DNA of 64,000 bases from Nitrospirota bacterium (GCA_021783515.1 JAJXTV010000012.1:36244-100243), one strand, 5' to 3'; numbered from the stretch's first letter, positions 52,415 through 62,944 are shown. Made by a program: numbers and translations. The notes: generated from the sequence alone by a model not told the origin.

Positions 52415-53900
52415 TCCGCTCGCCTTTCCGGTCACGGTGGCGCTTCCGCCCCCTTCTTCTTCCGACAAGACGGCGGATGCGGACAGGCTGGCCGATGCCC
52501 TAAGGGACAGGGGGTTTGGGAATGTCGAACTGCCCCTCGGAGTGTTGAGGCGGCTTTCGGGCGAACTCCGGCGCAGCGGGTTTACGGCGGACCTTCTGAT
52601 CGGGCCGACGGCGGAGGGGTATCGCGTGCTCGATATCGGGAAGAAGGCGGCCTTCGGCATCGCTCTCGATATCGGCTCCACGAACGTGGAGTGCGTCCTT
52701 TTCGACCTCGTCACCGGGGAGAAGATCGGCGAGGCCGGGGCCGAAAACCCCCAGGTGCGTTTCGGGTACGACGTGCTGACGCGGGTCCAGCGGTCGATGA
52801 TGGGGGAGTTTGGCCCCCTGACGGACTCGCTGGCAGAAGGGCTGCACGGGCTCATCGCCCTGATATGCGAAGACCACGGCGTCGCGTCCGACGACGTCTA
52901 TGCGGTCACGGTGGCCGGCAACACGATTATGTCCCATTTCTTTCTCGGACTCGACGTAAACAATATTCCCCTGAGTCCCTATGTTCCCGCGGCCAACAAG
53001 TCCTTCCTGATGACTGCGGGGGAGACCGGCCTTCCGGTCAATCGCAATGCGGTCGTCTATGTCTTCCCGAATTCAGGCAGTTACGTGGGAGGAGATATCG
53101 TCAGCGGCATCCTCTATTCCGGGATCTATCGGGAAGATGAACCTGCCCTTTTCATCGATGTGGGGACGAACGTGGAAGTCACCCTCGGCTGCAGGGACTG
53201 GATCATGGTCGGCGCCGGCGCCGCCGGTCCGGCGCTCGAAGGAGGGGTTGCGACTATCGGGAAGAAGGCCGAGGCGGGGACGATCTCGCGGGTGCGGATC
53301 GACCGCATGAGCGGCGCGGTCGCCCTTGAAGTCATCGAAGGCGGCGAACCGGGCGGCATATGCGGCTCGGGCCTTATCGACCTTGTGTCGGAGTTGTTCT
53401 CCTCGGGGATCATCGACCAGTCCGGGAAATTCACGGGGGACGGAGGCCGCATCATCGAGCGTGACGGGGTGAAGTCCTACCGTCTTTACCAATCGGCGAA
53501 AGGGGAACTTTCGCTGAGCGAGCACGAGATAAAGAACTTTCTTCTGTCGAAGGCGGCGATGTTCTCCTTCCTTTACGTATTTGTTAAGTCCATCGGCCTT
53601 TCCTTCGGCGATATCAGGAAGGTCTATGTCGCCGGCGCGCTCGGCTGCGGGATCGACCCCGAAAAGGCGGTCACGATCGGTATGCTCCCGGACATCCCGA
53701 GAGAGAGGTTCATTCCTCTCGGCAACTCCTCGATCGGCGGAGCGGGGATGGTGCTGCTTCACCGGGAGCTGATGGAAGAGGTCGAGGAGATCGCGGCGAA
53801 GATCACCTACCGCGAGATGAACGAGGACGCGGACCTCATGCATGCGCTCCAGGGGGCGATGTTCATCCCTCATACCGAGCCGGAGATCTTGAAAGGATGA
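52404..53900 (+). CDS. DUF4445/ASKHA protein, RACo-like but lacking the ferredoxin domain
   Basis: A 498-residue protein with the ASKHA-type ATPase of corrinoid-protein reductive activators. It has [75 protein letters not shown] and [12 protein letters not shown]. Typical family members begin with a [2Fe-2S] domain carrying a CxxxxxCxxC set. Here the first 90 residues have no cysteine at all, so electron delivery must come from elsewhere or the role differs. It lies between moeA and hemH with overlaps on the moeA side. The target is unknown. Confidence 0.85.
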   Translation: MNHSPLAFPVTVALPPPSSSDKTADADRLADALRDRGFGNVELPLGVLRRLSGELRRSGFTADLLIGPTAEGYRVLDIGKKAAFGIALDIGSTNVECVLFDLVTGEKIGEAGAENPQVRFGYDVLTRVQRSMMGEFGPLTDSLAEGLHGLIALICEDHGVASDDVYAVTVAGNTIMSHFFLGLDVNNIPLSPYVPAANKSFLMTAGETGLPVNRNAVVYVFPNSGSYVGGDIVSGILYSGIYREDEPALFIDVGTNVEVTLGCRDWIMVGAGAAGPALEGGVATIGKKAEAGTISRVRIDRMSGAVALEVIEGGEPGGICGSGLIDLVSELFSSGIIDQSGKFTGDGGRIIERDGVKSYRLYQSAKGELSLSEHEIKNFLLSKAAMFSFLYVFVKSIGLSFGDIRKVYVAGALGCGIDPEKAVTIGMLPDIPRERFIPLGNSSIGGAGMVLLHRELMEEVEEIAAKITYREMNEDADLMHALQGAMFIPHTEPEILKG

Positions 53901-53907
53901 TATCGTT

Positions 53908-54930
53908 TTGACAAAGACTGCCGAAGGAACCACCGGCGTGCTGCTTCTGAATCTCGGGGGGCCTGACTCCCTGGGCGCGGTGCAGCCCTTTCTCTTCAAC
54001 CTCTTTTCCGACAGAGAGATCATCAGGCTCGGACCGCCGTTTATGCAGAAACCGCTCGCACGGCTCATCTCCGCTCTCCGGCACAAGAAAACCGAAGGCT
54101 ATTATCGTCTGATCGGCGGCAAGTCGCCCATACTCGACATCACGACTGCGCAGGCAAGGGCGCTCGAAGGAGCGCTGAACGATTCGCGAAACAGGGATCG
54201 CGAGCCACGCCCTTTCAGGGTCTTCATCGGTATGCGCTACTGGCATCCGCTTATCGAGGAGATCGTCCCCGAGATCAGGGCCGAGGGGATCAGAAGGCTC
54301 GTCGTGCTCAGCCTTTACCCCCATTACTCGATCGCCACGACCGGCTCGTCCCTTTCGAAGCTGAAGGAGGTCGTTTCGCGGATGGGCGGGGATCCGTTCC
54401 AGATGGCGATCGTCAATTCCTGGGAGGACCATCCGCTCTATATCGAGTCGCTCGTCGAAAAGATCAGGGAAGGGCTTGCCGTGTTCGAGCCGGCGACACC
54501 TCACTCCCCGCCGGGGGGCGCGCATGTGCTCTTCAGCGCGCATAGTCTGCCGGAGAAATTCATAGACGAGGGCGACCCGTATGCCGAGCATATCAGAAAA
54601 ACGATTGCCGAGGTCGCGAAGCGGACCGAAATCACCTGGGACCTTTCGTACCAGTCGAAGAGCGGGCCGGTGAAGTGGCTTGAGCCGTCGACGGACGAGA
54701 TGATAGAGACCCTGGCGGGCCGGGGCGTGAAGAGCCTTCTCGTGGTGCCGATAAGCTTCGTATCGGACCATATCGAGACTCTCTACGAAATAGATATACT
54801 ATACCGGGCACAGGCCGCTTCCCGCGGCATGAGGCTCGAAAGGACCGGATCGCTCAATATGTCGCCGCTCTTTATCTCGGCGCTCGCGGACATCGTGCAC
54901 AAGGCAATGAAGGAGGAGGGATGGGGATGA
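53908..54930 (+). CDS. hemH: Ferrochelatase
   Basis: Inserts ferrous iron into protoporphyrin IX. The 340-residue protein starts at a TTG (GAAAGGA lies upstream) with [26 protein letters not shown]. It has the conserved [48 protein letters not shown] with the catalytic His region, and [21 protein letters not shown]. Length is normal. It overlaps hemY by ten bases. No hemE is next to the pair, so earlier heme steps are encoded elsewhere or are made by another route. Confidence 0.96.
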   Translation: MTKTAEGTTGVLLLNLGGPDSLGAVQPFLFNLFSDREIIRLGPPFMQKPLARLISALRHKKTEGYYRLIGGKSPILDITTAQARALEGALNDSRNRDREPRPFRVFIGMRYWHPLIEEIVPEIRAEGIRRLVVLSLYPHYSIATTGSSLSKLKEVVSRMGGDPFQMAIVNSWEDHPLYIESLVEKIREGLAVFEPATPHSPPGGAHVLFSAHSLPEKFIDEGDPYAEHIRKTIAEVAKRTEITWDLSYQSKSGPVKWLEPSTDEMIETLAGRGVKSLLVVPISFVSDHIETLYEIDILYRAQAASRGMRLERTGSLNMSPLFISALADIVHKAMKEEGWG

Positions 54931-56108
54931 AACGATATGACCTGATTGTGATTGGCGGAGGGATAAGCGGGCTGAGCCTCGCCCATTATGCATCTCGGGC
55001 CGGCATGAAGACGCTGCTTGCCGAGAAGGAGGGGCAGGCGGGAGGTTGTCTGAGGACGATGAGAAAGCCCGGCGACTTCTGGCTCGAACTCGGAGCTCAT
55101 ACCTGCTACAATTCGTACGGGAACCTTATCGGCATCATCGAGGACAGCGGGGCAAAGGAGAGGCTGATTCCGCGCGAGAAGGTGCCGTTCATGATGTTTG
55201 TCGACGGAAAGGTGAAGTCCATCCCCTCACAGCTCGATTTTCTCGAGATGGCCTGCTCGGGGCCCCGCATATTCACGCTTTCGAAGTCCGGCAGGACCGT
55301 CGCCTCATATTATTCGAAGATAGTAGGGAAGAAAAATTATGAAAAGGTGATAGGCCCGGCCCTGAGCGCCGTGCCGTCTCAGCGGGCCGACGACTTCCCC
55401 GCGGAGATGCTTTTCAAGAAGAGAAAAAGGCGGAAGGATGTCATCAGGAAGTTTACCCTGGAGGGGGGGCTTCAGGCGGTTGCGGATGCCGTATCCGGAG
55501 GTGACAATATCGAACTGCTCACCGGCGCGGAGGCGTCGTCGGTGGAGAGGGACCAGTCGGTTTTCAGGGTCTCCTTTGCGGACGGGCGGGAAGGCGCCGC
55601 GGACAACCTGGCCCTGGCGGTGCCTCCGCCGGCCGCGGCAGGACTGCTCGGGAACGTCCTGCCGGAGGCGGCGCGGAGACTGGCGGAGATAAAGACCGTT
55701 GCGATCGAATCGGTCGGTGTCGCGGTGAGAAAAGAGGCGGTTGCCCTGCCGCATTTTGCCGGCCTGATACCCGTGCGCGACGTATTCTTCTCCGCGGTGT
55801 CCCGCGATATCATCGCGGACCCGATGTACAGGGGGTTCACGTTTCACTTTGCTCCGGGGATAGACCTCGCCGCGAAGATGAAGAGGATCGCAGGGGTCCT
55901 CGGTACCGGCAGGTTCGAGGTTTCGGCGGAAAACCGGGCGGTTCTGCCGTCTCCCCTTCTGGGGCACGAGAAGATTACAGCGGCTATCGACGGGCTCATA
56001 AAGGGAAAACGGGTGTGCATCACCGGCAATTATTTTTCGGGGCTTGCGATCGAGGACTGCGTTACGAGGTCTTTGTCCGAGTTCCGAAGGTTGACCGGAA
56101 TATCCTGA
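54921..56108 (+). CDS. hemY: Protoporphyrinogen/coproporphyrinogen oxidase family flavoprotein
   Basis: A 395-residue FAD enzyme with the Rossmann loop [19 protein letters not shown], the second FAD motif [14 protein letters not shown], and the C-terminal FAD segment [17 protein letters not shown]. Together with hemH it completes the last steps to heme. It is shorter than many HemY proteins (about 450-470), and whether the substrate is protoporphyrinogen or coproporphyrinogen cannot be decided; the typical membrane helix is not seen. The cyclophilin gene starts 14 bases downstream. Confidence 0.88.
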   Translation: MGMKRYDLIVIGGGISGLSLAHYASRAGMKTLLAEKEGQAGGCLRTMRKPGDFWLELGAHTCYNSYGNLIGIIEDSGAKERLIPREKVPFMMFVDGKVKSIPSQLDFLEMACSGPRIFTLSKSGRTVASYYSKIVGKKNYEKVIGPALSAVPSQRADDFPAEMLFKKRKRRKDVIRKFTLEGGLQAVADAVSGGDNIELLTGAEASSVERDQSVFRVSFADGREGAADNLALAVPPPAAAGLLGNVLPEAARRLAEIKTVAIESVGVAVRKEAVALPHFAGLIPVRDVFFSAVSRDIIADPMYRGFTFHFAPGIDLAAKMKRIAGVLGTGRFEVSAENRAVLPSPLLGHEKITAAIDGLIKGKRVCITGNYFSGLAIEDCVTRSLSEFRRLTGIS

Positions 56109-56122
56109 CAGGAGGCATTGGT

Positions 56123-56716
56123 ATGAAGTGGAAGGTGCTGTGTGCCGTTATGGCGGTACTGTTGCTGGCTTCTGCGGCGTCGGCCGAGATGAAGTCGAGA
56201 AAATTCACGAAAGAGGAGATCAAGAAGATGGCTGGGACAAAGGCGGTAATCGAGACGAAGTTCGGCAATATAGAAATCGCATTCTTCCCCGACGTGGCGC
56301 CGAACCATGTGAACAACTTTATCGAGCTCGCAAAAAAGGGTTTTTACGACGGTACGACGTTTCACCGCGTGATTCCCGGGTTTATGATCCAGGGGGGAGA
56401 CCCCAACTCGAAGAACCCTGACAAGTCGACCCACGGCATGGGCGGTCCGGGATATACGGTGAAGGCCGAGTTCAGCAGCAGGCCGCACAAGCGCGGTACG
56501 CTTTCGATGGCGAGGGCGGCCGACCCCAACAGCGCCGGCTCCCAATTCTTCATCTGCGTGGCCGATGCCCCGTTTCTCGACAGGCAATACACCGTCTTCG
56601 GGGAGGTCGTCTCGGGAATGGACGTTGTGGACAAGATCGTGAGCCAGCCGAGGGACCGGAGGGACAACCCCGACGAGCGGATAGAGATGAAGATTAAAGT
56701 AATCGAAAACAAATAA
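56123..56716 (+). CDS. Exported cyclophilin-type peptidyl-prolyl isomerase
   Basis: From the ATG at 56123 (ACAGGAGGCATTGGT upstream) the product has 197 residues. A signal peptide (VLCAVMAVLLLASAASAE) precedes a compact cyclophilin domain with FHRVIPGFMIQGGDP (catalytic Arg), GTLSMARAADPNSAGSQFFI and FLDRQYTVFGEVVSGMDVVDKI. It should catalyse proline isomerisation in the periplasm during protein folding. It is the final gene of the moeA-hem unit, followed by a hairpin. Confidence 0.94.
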   Translation: MKWKVLCAVMAVLLLASAASAEMKSRKFTKEEIKKMAGTKAVIETKFGNIEIAFFPDVAPNHVNNFIELAKKGFYDGTTFHRVIPGFMIQGGDPNSKNPDKSTHGMGGPGYTVKAEFSSRPHKRGTLSMARAADPNSAGSQFFICVADAPFLDRQYTVFGEVVSGMDVVDKIVSQPRDRRDNPDERIEMKIKVIENK

Positions 56717-56724
56717 TAATCACG

Positions 56725-56755
56725 ACGAAGAGGCCCGTGATGCGGGTCTCTTCGT
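56725..56755 (+). terminator. Stem-loop after the cyclophilin gene
   Basis: A 13-base stem, ACGAAGAGGCCCG / CGGGTCTCTTCGT (one G-T wobble), with a five-base loop, nine bases after the stop codon. The T-tract is poor (ATTTCCCC). Confidence 0.6.
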
Positions 56756-56803
56756 ATTTCCCCGGGCCGGGCAGGCAGAATGCTCTCCAGGGTAAGATTT
56801 CGT

Positions 56804-56832
56804 TTGATAATTTTTGGCAAAAGTTTTATTCT
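56804..56832 (+). promoter_or_regulatory. Candidate promoter of the DUF465 gene
   Basis: TTGATA at 56804-56809, a 17-base spacer and TATTCT at 56827-56832. The start would be near 56839, leaving a leader of about 160 bases in which I see no known element. Confidence 0.4.
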
Positions 56833-56997
56833 AATGAGGAACGGCATGCATAGAAAGAAATCCTTTTCTCCGAGATTGCTTAGACCCTCAGATAAGCGCA
56901 TCGGTCCTTTCTTTTTTCAAATCTCTCCCTCGGATGCAGAGCGAGGGGCCGCAAAAGCCCACGATTTTAATAAATTTTTTCAAGGGAGGAGCATACA

Positions 56998-57228
56998 TTG
57001 AAAGAGCAAGAGATTATCGAAAGCCTGAAAAGTGAGAGCGAAGAATTCAGAAAGCTTCTCGAAGAACACCACAGTCTTGACGCCTCTCTCTCCGAGATGG
57101 ACAAGAAAGTGTATCTCACCCCCGAAGAAGAAGTCGAGAGGAAGAAGCTTCAGAAGGTAAAGCTGGCGAAAAAAGACAAAATGGCGGAATTTATCAGGGA
57201 CTTCAGAAAAAGCCACCCGGTAGGCTGA
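56998..57228 (+). CDS. DUF465 (YdcH-like) small coiled-coil protein
   Basis: A 76-residue helical protein starting at a TTG preceded by AAGGGAGGAGC. It has the YdcH pattern EEFRKLLEEHHSLDASLSEMDKK followed by YLTPEEEVERKKLQKVKLAKKDKMAEFI. The family is common but uncharacterised. Highly charged heptads suggest a helical hairpin that oligomerises. It stands between the heme unit and ilvD, with its own putative promoter and a hairpin after it. Confidence 0.88.
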   Translation: MKEQEIIESLKSESEEFRKLLEEHHSLDASLSEMDKKVYLTPEEEVERKKLQKVKLAKKDKMAEFIRDFRKSHPVG

Positions 57229-57320
57229 GGAGCCGGTCCCGGGTTCTGAAATTCCGGGCGTGATTCCCTGCGCCAGCGCGGGGGCGATGTGTGCCGAAAA
57301 GGCTTTTTAAGGTGACGGTT

Positions 57321-57347
57321 CAGGGGCGATTGCGCATATCGCCCCTG
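57321..57347 (+). terminator. Perfect stem-loop between DUF465 and ilvD
   Basis: CAGGGGCGAT / ATCGCCCCTG is a perfect ten-base stem with a seven-base loop, 58 bases before the ilvD ATG and followed by TTCATTTC. It may terminate the DUF465 transcript or act as an attenuator of ilvD; no leader peptide rich in branched-chain codons is evident. Confidence 0.5.
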
Positions 57348-57404
57348 TTCATTTCTGGCGCATTCCGGTTTATTTCCCAACAATTCATGTGAGGAGGGTT
57401 TTTT

Positions 57405-59057
57405 ATGAGGAGCAAGACAATAAAGGAAGGCCTCGAACGCATGCCCCACAGGGCGCTCCTGTATGCGACCGGCCTGCCGAAGACCGAGATCGGCAAACCG
57501 TTTATCGGAGTGGCCACCAGTTTCACCGACCTGATTCCGGGCCACAGCGGAATGAGGGACCTCGAGCGCTTTATCGAAAAGGGGGTCCATACGGGAGGCG
57601 GATATCCCTTCTTCTTTGGGATTCCGGGAATATGCGACGGGATTGCGATGGGACACGGCGGCATGCATTATTCGCTCGCCTCACGGGAACTGATTGCGGA
57701 CATGGTCGAGACCGTGGCCGAGGCGCACCGGCTCGACGGCCTCGTGCTGCTGACCAACTGCGACAAGATCACGCCGGGCATGCTCATGGCGGCCGGCAGG
57801 CTCAATATCCCCTCGATCGTCGTGACCGCGGGCCCGATGTTTTCCGGCCATTATAAAGGGCGCAGGCTGAACCTTACCAGCGACACCTTCGAGGCGGTCG
57901 GGAAATTCAAGAAAGGGCTCATCAAGGGCCAGGAACTCGAGGCGCTCGAGATGTGCGCCTGTCCCGGCGCCGGCTCCTGCCAGGGGATGTACACCGCCAA
58001 CACGATGGCCTGTGTTACGGAGGCGCTCGGGATGAGCCTTGAAGGCTGCGCAACGGCGCTCGCCGTCTCTGCCAAGAAAAGGAGGATCGCCTTCGAAAGC
58101 GGCCGCCTGATCGCGCAGATGGTGAAGAAGAACGTGACGCCGAGAAAGATCATGACCCAAAAGGCATTCGAAAACGCGATTATAGTGGATCTTGCCCTGG
58201 GCGGTTCGACGAACACGGCGCTCCATATCCCCGCGATCGCGCACGACGCCGGGATCGGCCTTCCGCTCGACCTCTTCGACAGACTTTCGAAGAAGACGCC
58301 CCATATCGCGGCGATGCTGCCAGGCGGCAAGAACTATCTCGAAGACCTCGACTACGCAGGAGGCATCCCCGCCGTGATGAAGCGGCTGAAGGAAAAGCTG
58401 AGCGATAATATTACCGTGAGCGGCAAGCGTATCTACGAGATAGCCGACACGGCCGAGATATTCGATGAAGAGGTGATACGGCCGCTCAAGAAGGCCCATC
58501 ACAAGCAGGGCGGAATCGCCGTGCTGAAAGGCAATCTCGCCCCCGGCGGCGCTGTCGTGAAGCAGACCGCGGTGAGCCAGAACATGATGCAGTTTACGGG
58601 CAGGGCGCTCGTCTTCGACTCCGAGGAGGCCGCGATGAAGGCGATCCTGGCCGGGAAGGCGAAGCCCGGGCATGTCGTCGTGATCCGGTATGAAGGCCCG
58701 AAGGGCGGACCCGGCATGAGGGAGATGCTCTCGCCGACGTCCGCGATCGCCGGCATGGGGCTCAGCGAATCCGTTGCGCTGATCACGGACGGCAGGTTCT
58801 CCGGCGGTACTCGGGGTCCCTGTATCGGGCATATCTCCCCCGAGGCGATGGAGGGGGGGCCTCTGGCGGTCGTCCGCGACGGCGACGAGGTCCGCATCGA
58901 CATCCCCGGGAGAAAACTCGATGTCGTGCTGGCGGACGAGGAGATCCGCGCCAGGCTGAAGAGCTGGAAAAAGCCGTCTCCGAAGATCAGGAAGGGGTAC
59001 CTGGCGAGATACGCGAGGTTTGTCAGTTCCGCCAACGAAGGCGCAATCATGAAGTAG
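57405..59057 (+). CDS. ilvD: Dihydroxy-acid dehydratase
   Basis: Fe-S enzyme of valine, leucine and isoleucine synthesis, 550 residues. Cluster cysteines lie in [16 protein letters not shown] and in [26 protein letters not shown]. The C-terminal domain has [39 protein letters not shown] ribosome-binding site precedes the start. Length is standard. No other ilv gene adjoins it. Confidence 0.97.
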   Translation: MRSKTIKEGLERMPHRALLYATGLPKTEIGKPFIGVATSFTDLIPGHSGMRDLERFIEKGVHTGGGYPFFFGIPGICDGIAMGHGGMHYSLASRELIADMVETVAEAHRLDGLVLLTNCDKITPGMLMAAGRLNIPSIVVTAGPMFSGHYKGRRLNLTSDTFEAVGKFKKGLIKGQELEALEMCACPGAGSCQGMYTANTMACVTEALGMSLEGCATALAVSAKKRRIAFESGRLIAQMVKKNVTPRKIMTQKAFENAIIVDLALGGSTNTALHIPAIAHDAGIGLPLDLFDRLSKKTPHIAAMLPGGKNYLEDLDYAGGIPAVMKRLKEKLSDNITVSGKRIYEIADTAEIFDEEVIRPLKKAHHKQGGIAVLKGNLAPGGAVVKQTAVSQNMMQFTGRALVFDSEEAAMKAILAGKAKPGHVVVIRYEGPKGGPGMREMLSPTSAIAGMGLSESVALITDGRFSGGTRGPCIGHISPEAMEGGPLAVVRDGDEVRIDIPGRKLDVVLADEEIRARLKSWKKPSPKIRKGYLARYARFVSSANEGAIMK

Positions 59058-59094
59058 GGGGCTGCCGGCCGTATTTCCGCAGGGCACTGATTCC

Positions 59095-59124
59095 TTTACA
59101 GAAAAGCCCTGCCTATGGTAGTCT
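59095..59124 (+). promoter_or_regulatory. Candidate promoter of rpsO-pnp
   Basis: TTTACA at 59095-59100, an 18-base spacer and TAGTCT at 59119-59124 preceded by TG (extended form). The -10 is weak, so the call is tentative. The ribosome-binding site of rpsO is AAAGGTGGTGATTCG. Confidence 0.4.
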
Positions 59125-59163
59125 TAACGACACAAAAAATTTGGGACGAAAGGTGGTGATTCG

Positions 59164-59430
59164 ATGGGAATCGAAAAGAACAAGCAGAAAATCATCGGTG
59201 ATTTCAAGCTCCATGACAAAGATACGGGTTCGCCCGAGGTGCAGATCGCGATACTGAGTGAAAGGATAGGATATCTCACTGAACACTTCAGGATTCACAC
59301 GAAGGATCACCACTCGAGACGCGGGCTGTTGAAGCTGGTCGGTCAAAGAAGGAAACTACTTGACTATCTGAAAACTACAAACAGAGAGCGATACGATAAT
59401 ATTATCAGTCGGCTTGGAATCAGGAAATAG
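59164..59430 (+). CDS. rpsO: Ribosomal protein S15
   Basis: An 88-residue S15 with the conserved [48 protein letters not shown] and [13 protein letters not shown]. It binds the central domain of 16S rRNA early in small-subunit assembly. In several bacteria S15 represses its own mRNA by binding the leader; I see no clear mimic structure here. pnp follows after seven bases, the classical rpsO-pnp order. Confidence 0.98.
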   Translation: MGIEKNKQKIIGDFKLHDKDTGSPEVQIAILSERIGYLTEHFRIHTKDHHSRRGLLKLVGQRRKLLDYLKTTNRERYDNIISRLGIRK

Positions 59431-59437
59431 GTAAAGA

Positions 59438-61540
59438 ATGATAGAGAGAATTGAAATTGAAGTCCGGGGGAAAGGCCTCAGCCTGGAGACCGGGAAGATG
59501 GCGAGGCAGGCCGACGGCTCGGTTGTCGCGCAGTACGGCGATACGGTTATCCTTGCCACCGCCGTCAGCAGCAAGACGCCGAGAGAGGGGATAGATTTTT
59601 TCCCCCTCACGATCGATTACCAGGAGAAGGCCTATTCGGCCGGGAAGATCCCCGGCGGCTTCTTTAAGAGAGAAGGAAGGCCTACAGAGAAAGAGGTCCT
59701 GACGTCCCGTCTCATCGACAGGCCGGTCCGGCCGCTTTTCCCGGACGGCTACAGTTGCGAGACCCAGGGGATCGTCAATGTCCTTTCATACGGCGACGAG
59801 AACATCGCCGACATCCTCGGGATCACCACCATGTCCGCGGCGCTTCACATATCGGACATTCCCTTTGACGGTCCTGTCGGAGCGGTCAGGATCGGAAGGG
59901 TAGCGGGGTCGTTCGTGATCAACCCCGACCTGAGGGAGCAGGAAGAGTGCGACATCAACCTCGTCGTTGCCGGGACCGCCGACGCTGTCGCGATGGTCGA
60001 GGGCAGCGCGCAGGAGATGAGCGAGGCCGACCTCCTCGAGGCGATCGACATCGCTCATAAGGAGATAAAGCGGCTCTGCGCGGCGCAGGAGGAATTCAGG
60101 GCCAAGACCGGAAGGCCGAAGCGGACGGTTGTGGCTCCCGCGACCGACGAGGCGCTGAAAAAGACGGTCACCGATATGGCGCTGGAGAAGATCAAAAGCG
60201 CTATCGTTATCCCGGACAAACTGCTGAGGCAGGCGGCCCTCGACGAGATCAGAAAGGGGATCATCGAGGAGCTTAATACCGAAGAGAAGAACGTATCGGC
60301 GGGTGTCTCCGCCGTATTTCACGATATAGAAAAAGAGCTCGTCAGGAGCATGATCCTTAACGACAACGTCAGGGCCGACGGAAGGAAGCCCGACGAGATC
60401 AGGAAGATCACCGCGGAAGCGGGGATACTGCCGCGCACTCACGGTTCGTCCCTTTTCATCAGGGGCGAGACCCAGTGCCTCGCGGTGGTGACGCTCGGCA
60501 CGTCCGACGATGAACAGAGGATCGATGCTCTTGAGGGCGAGACGTCCAAGACGTTTATGCTCCATTATAATTTCCCTCCGTTCAGCGTCGGCGAGGTGAA
60601 GCCGCTCAGGTCTCCGGGAAGAAGGGAGATCGGGCACGGAATACTGGCCGAGCGGTCGCTCAAGGCGGTGATGCCGTCGAAGACCGATTTCCCCTATACC
60701 GTCCGTATCGTCTCGGACATTCTCGAATCGAACGGTTCTTCGTCCATGGCGACGGTATGCGGCGGCACGCTGGCGCTGATGGACGCGGGCGTCCCGATCA
60801 AGGCGCCGGTCGCGGGCATCGCGATGGGGCTTATCAAGGAAGGGGACCGGTTCGTCGTACTGACCGACATCCTCGGCCTTGAAGACCACTTGGGCGACAT
60901 GGATTTCAAGGTGACCGGCACTGCAAACGGCATATGCGCGTTCCAGATGGATACCAAGATAGGCGGCATTCCGAGGGACGTCATGGAAAAAGCCCTTGAG
61001 CAGGCCCGGCAGGGGAGGCTTTTCATCCTCGGCAAGATGAAGGAGACGCTTGAGGGGCCGCGTCCGGACCTTTCGATGCATGCTCCGAGGATCTATACGA
61101 TGCATATCAAACAGGAGAAGATTCGCGAGGTCATCGGCACCGGAGGAAAGGTGATCCGGGGCATTATCGAGCAGACCGGAGTGAAAATCGACATAGACGA
61201 CAGCGGTCTTATCAATATCGCGGCGTCAGACGGCGCGGCGGCGCAGAAGGCGATCGACATCATCAACGGCATCACCGCGGAGGCCGAGCTCAACCGGATA
61301 TACCTGGGCAAGGTGAAGAGGATCATGGACTTCGGCGCCTTTGTCGAGATCCTTCCCGGCACCGAGGGGCTCCTCCATATATCGCAACTCGACGACAAGA
61401 GAGTGGCGGCGGTCACCGACGTGGTGAACGAGGGCGATGAGGTGCTCGTCAAGGTGATCGAGATAGACAAGATGGGCAGGATACGCCTCAGCAGAAAAGA
61501 GGCGATGAAGGAGAAGCAGAAGACTTCCGAGCCCGCATAA
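59438..61540 (+). CDS. pnp: Polyribonucleotide nucleotidyltransferase (PNPase)
   Basis: A 700-residue 3'-to-5' phosphorolytic exonuclease. First RNase PH domain (DFFPLTIDYQEKAYSAGKIPGGFFKREGRPTE), helical linker, second RNase PH domain with the active-site FNFPPFSVGE-type sequence (YNFPPFSVGEVKPLRSPGRREIGHG) and GSSSMATVCGGTLALMDAG, then a KH domain (IREVIGTGGKVIRGIIEQTGVKIDIDD) and an S1 domain (GKVKRIMDFGAFVEILPGTEGLLHISQL). Complete and typical. A strong terminator follows. Confidence 0.98.
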   Translation: MIERIEIEVRGKGLSLETGKMARQADGSVVAQYGDTVILATAVSSKTPREGIDFFPLTIDYQEKAYSAGKIPGGFFKREGRPTEKEVLTSRLIDRPVRPLFPDGYSCETQGIVNVLSYGDENIADILGITTMSAALHISDIPFDGPVGAVRIGRVAGSFVINPDLREQEECDINLVVAGTADAVAMVEGSAQEMSEADLLEAIDIAHKEIKRLCAAQEEFRAKTGRPKRTVVAPATDEALKKTVTDMALEKIKSAIVIPDKLLRQAALDEIRKGIIEELNTEEKNVSAGVSAVFHDIEKELVRSMILNDNVRADGRKPDEIRKITAEAGILPRTHGSSLFIRGETQCLAVVTLGTSDDEQRIDALEGETSKTFMLHYNFPPFSVGEVKPLRSPGRREIGHGILAERSLKAVMPSKTDFPYTVRIVSDILESNGSSSMATVCGGTLALMDAGVPIKAPVAGIAMGLIKEGDRFVVLTDILGLEDHLGDMDFKVTGTANGICAFQMDTKIGGIPRDVMEKALEQARQGRLFILGKMKETLEGPRPDLSMHAPRIYTMHIKQEKIREVIGTGGKVIRGIIEQTGVKIDIDDSGLINIAASDGAAAQKAIDIINGITAEAELNRIYLGKVKRIMDFGAFVEILPGTEGLLHISQLDDKRVAAVTDVVNEGDEVLVKVIEIDKMGRIRLSRKEAMKEKQKTSEPA

Positions 61541-61563
61541 CTTTTTTTCTGCTTCGGGTACCG

Positions 61564-61598
61564 AGGGGATACGACGACTATCCCCTTTTCTTTTTTTT
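61564..61598 (+). terminator. Rho-independent terminator of rpsO-pnp
   Basis: AGGGGATA / TATCCCCT stem with a seven-base loop, then TTTTCTTTTTTTT. It begins 23 bases after the pnp stop. Confidence 0.88.
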
Positions 61599-61642
61599 GG
61601 CGCGCACGCGATGGGGGTGGCGGTGCGCAGGAGACTTTCCCA

Positions 61643-61651
61643 TGGTATCAT
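61643..61651 (+). promoter_or_regulatory. Candidate extended -10 for the M16 peptidase gene
   Basis: TGGTATCAT at 61643-61651 would start transcription near 61658, 20 bases before the ATG. The ribosome-binding site GAAGGGGG lies in between. No convincing -35. Confidence 0.35.
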
Positions 61652-61677
61652 TCTAGCTGAAGACGGAAGGGGGCATT

Positions 61678-62925
61678 ATGTTCAAGAAAGAGCACCTCGA
61701 AAACGGTATACCGGTCGTGATGGAAGCGATCAGGAACGTGCGTTCCGTCTCGATAGGCGTCTGGGTGAAGGTGGGATCAAGGTATGAGACGACCGAGGAA
61801 AACGGCATCTCCCATTTCCTCGAGCATATGTACTTCAAGGGGACGAAGAAGCGCTCGACGAAGGACATCGCCGTGGACATCGACTCGGTCGGTGGCGACC
61901 TGAACGCCTTCACCTCCCGTGAGAATACCGCCTTCTATATCAAGGTGCTCGACGAGCATATCGACAGGGGGATCGACCTTCTTTCGGATATCTTCGTCAA
62001 TTCGGTCTTTCCCGAAGACGAGATCGAGAAGGAGAAGAAGATCATCAGGGAAGAGATCAAGATGGTGGAAGACACTCCCGATGACTACGTTCACGATCTT
62101 TTCAGCACCACCGTCTGGGGGAAGGAAGGGCTCGGCCAGCCGATCCTCGGCCGCCGGGAAACGGTCGCCTCCTTTACCAGGGAGCATGTAACGGGGCATA
62201 TCAAGAAATACTACGGGACGAAGGACATCGTCATTGCCTGCGCCGGCAATTTCGTCCCGGAAACCCTGATCGCTCTTTTGAACAAGCGGTTCGGCGGGCT
62301 GAGGCAGGGATCGGTGCCGAAGAAAGGGGCGGCGCCCGTCTTTCAGCGGGACGTCAAGGTGTTCTCGAAGGAGATGTCGGAGGCGCATATCTGCATAGGC
62401 GTGCCCGGGGTGCCCCAGGCGAGCGATGAGCGGTACGCCTTCTTCGTCCTCAATACGATACTCGGTGCAGGGGTGAGCTCGAGACTTTTTCAGGAGATCA
62501 GGGAGAAGAGGGGCCTTGCCTATTCGGTCTACTCCTTCACCTCGTCGTTCCGGGACACCGGCCTCTGGGGCATCTATGCGGGCGTGAGCAGAAAGAAAAT
62601 ACGGGAGGTCGCCGAGCTGATCGTGGCCGAGATGGTGGCCCTGAGCGGATCGCTTACCGAAACGGAGCTGGAGCGGGCGAAGAACCACCTCAAGGGGAAC
62701 CTGATCCTCGGCCTCGAGTCGACGAACAGCAGGATGAACAACCTCGCCAGGCAGGAGATATACTTCGGGGCCTACATCTCGCCCGATGAGATCATCAAGT
62801 CGGTGAATATGGTCGGCATGCAGCAGATCAAAGAGTTGTCGGCGAAACTGATCAGGAAGGACCTCTTTGCGGTCACCGCTCTCGGCCCGCTTCAGAAGAA
62901 CGTCCTCGACGGCCTGCCCGGCTAA
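61678..62925 (+). CDS. M16 family zinc metallopeptidase (processing-peptidase-like)
   Basis: A 415-residue insulinase-type protease with the inverted zinc motif His46-x2-Glu49-His50 (SHFLEHMYFKGT) and the distal Glu region in KKIIREEIKMVEDTPDDYVHDLF. The C-terminal domain has the R/Y pair (LFQEIREKRGLAYSVYSFTSSFRDTGLW). Such proteins (PqqL/YmxG type) degrade or process peptides; the substrate is unknown. The position after pnp matches the order found in many bacteria. Confidence 0.95.
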   Translation: MFKKEHLENGIPVVMEAIRNVRSVSIGVWVKVGSRYETTEENGISHFLEHMYFKGTKKRSTKDIAVDIDSVGGDLNAFTSRENTAFYIKVLDEHIDRGIDLLSDIFVNSVFPEDEIEKEKKIIREEIKMVEDTPDDYVHDLFSTTVWGKEGLGQPILGRRETVASFTREHVTGHIKKYYGTKDIVIACAGNFVPETLIALLNKRFGGLRQGSVPKKGAAPVFQRDVKVFSKEMSEAHICIGVPGVPQASDERYAFFVLNTILGAGVSSRLFQEIREKRGLAYSVYSFTSSFRDTGLWGIYAGVSRKKIREVAELIVAEMVALSGSLTETELERAKNHLKGNLILGLESTNSRMNNLARQEIYFGAYISPDEIIKSVNMVGMQQIKELSAKLIRKDLFAVTALGPLQKNVLDGLPG

Positions 62926-62944
62926 CCGGCGGGGGATATTGCGA

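Noticed and set aside
57681..59087. 468-codon open frame on the minus strand opposite ilvD
   Set aside because: Shadow of a well-defined enzyme gene; no ribosome-binding site or recognisable domain.
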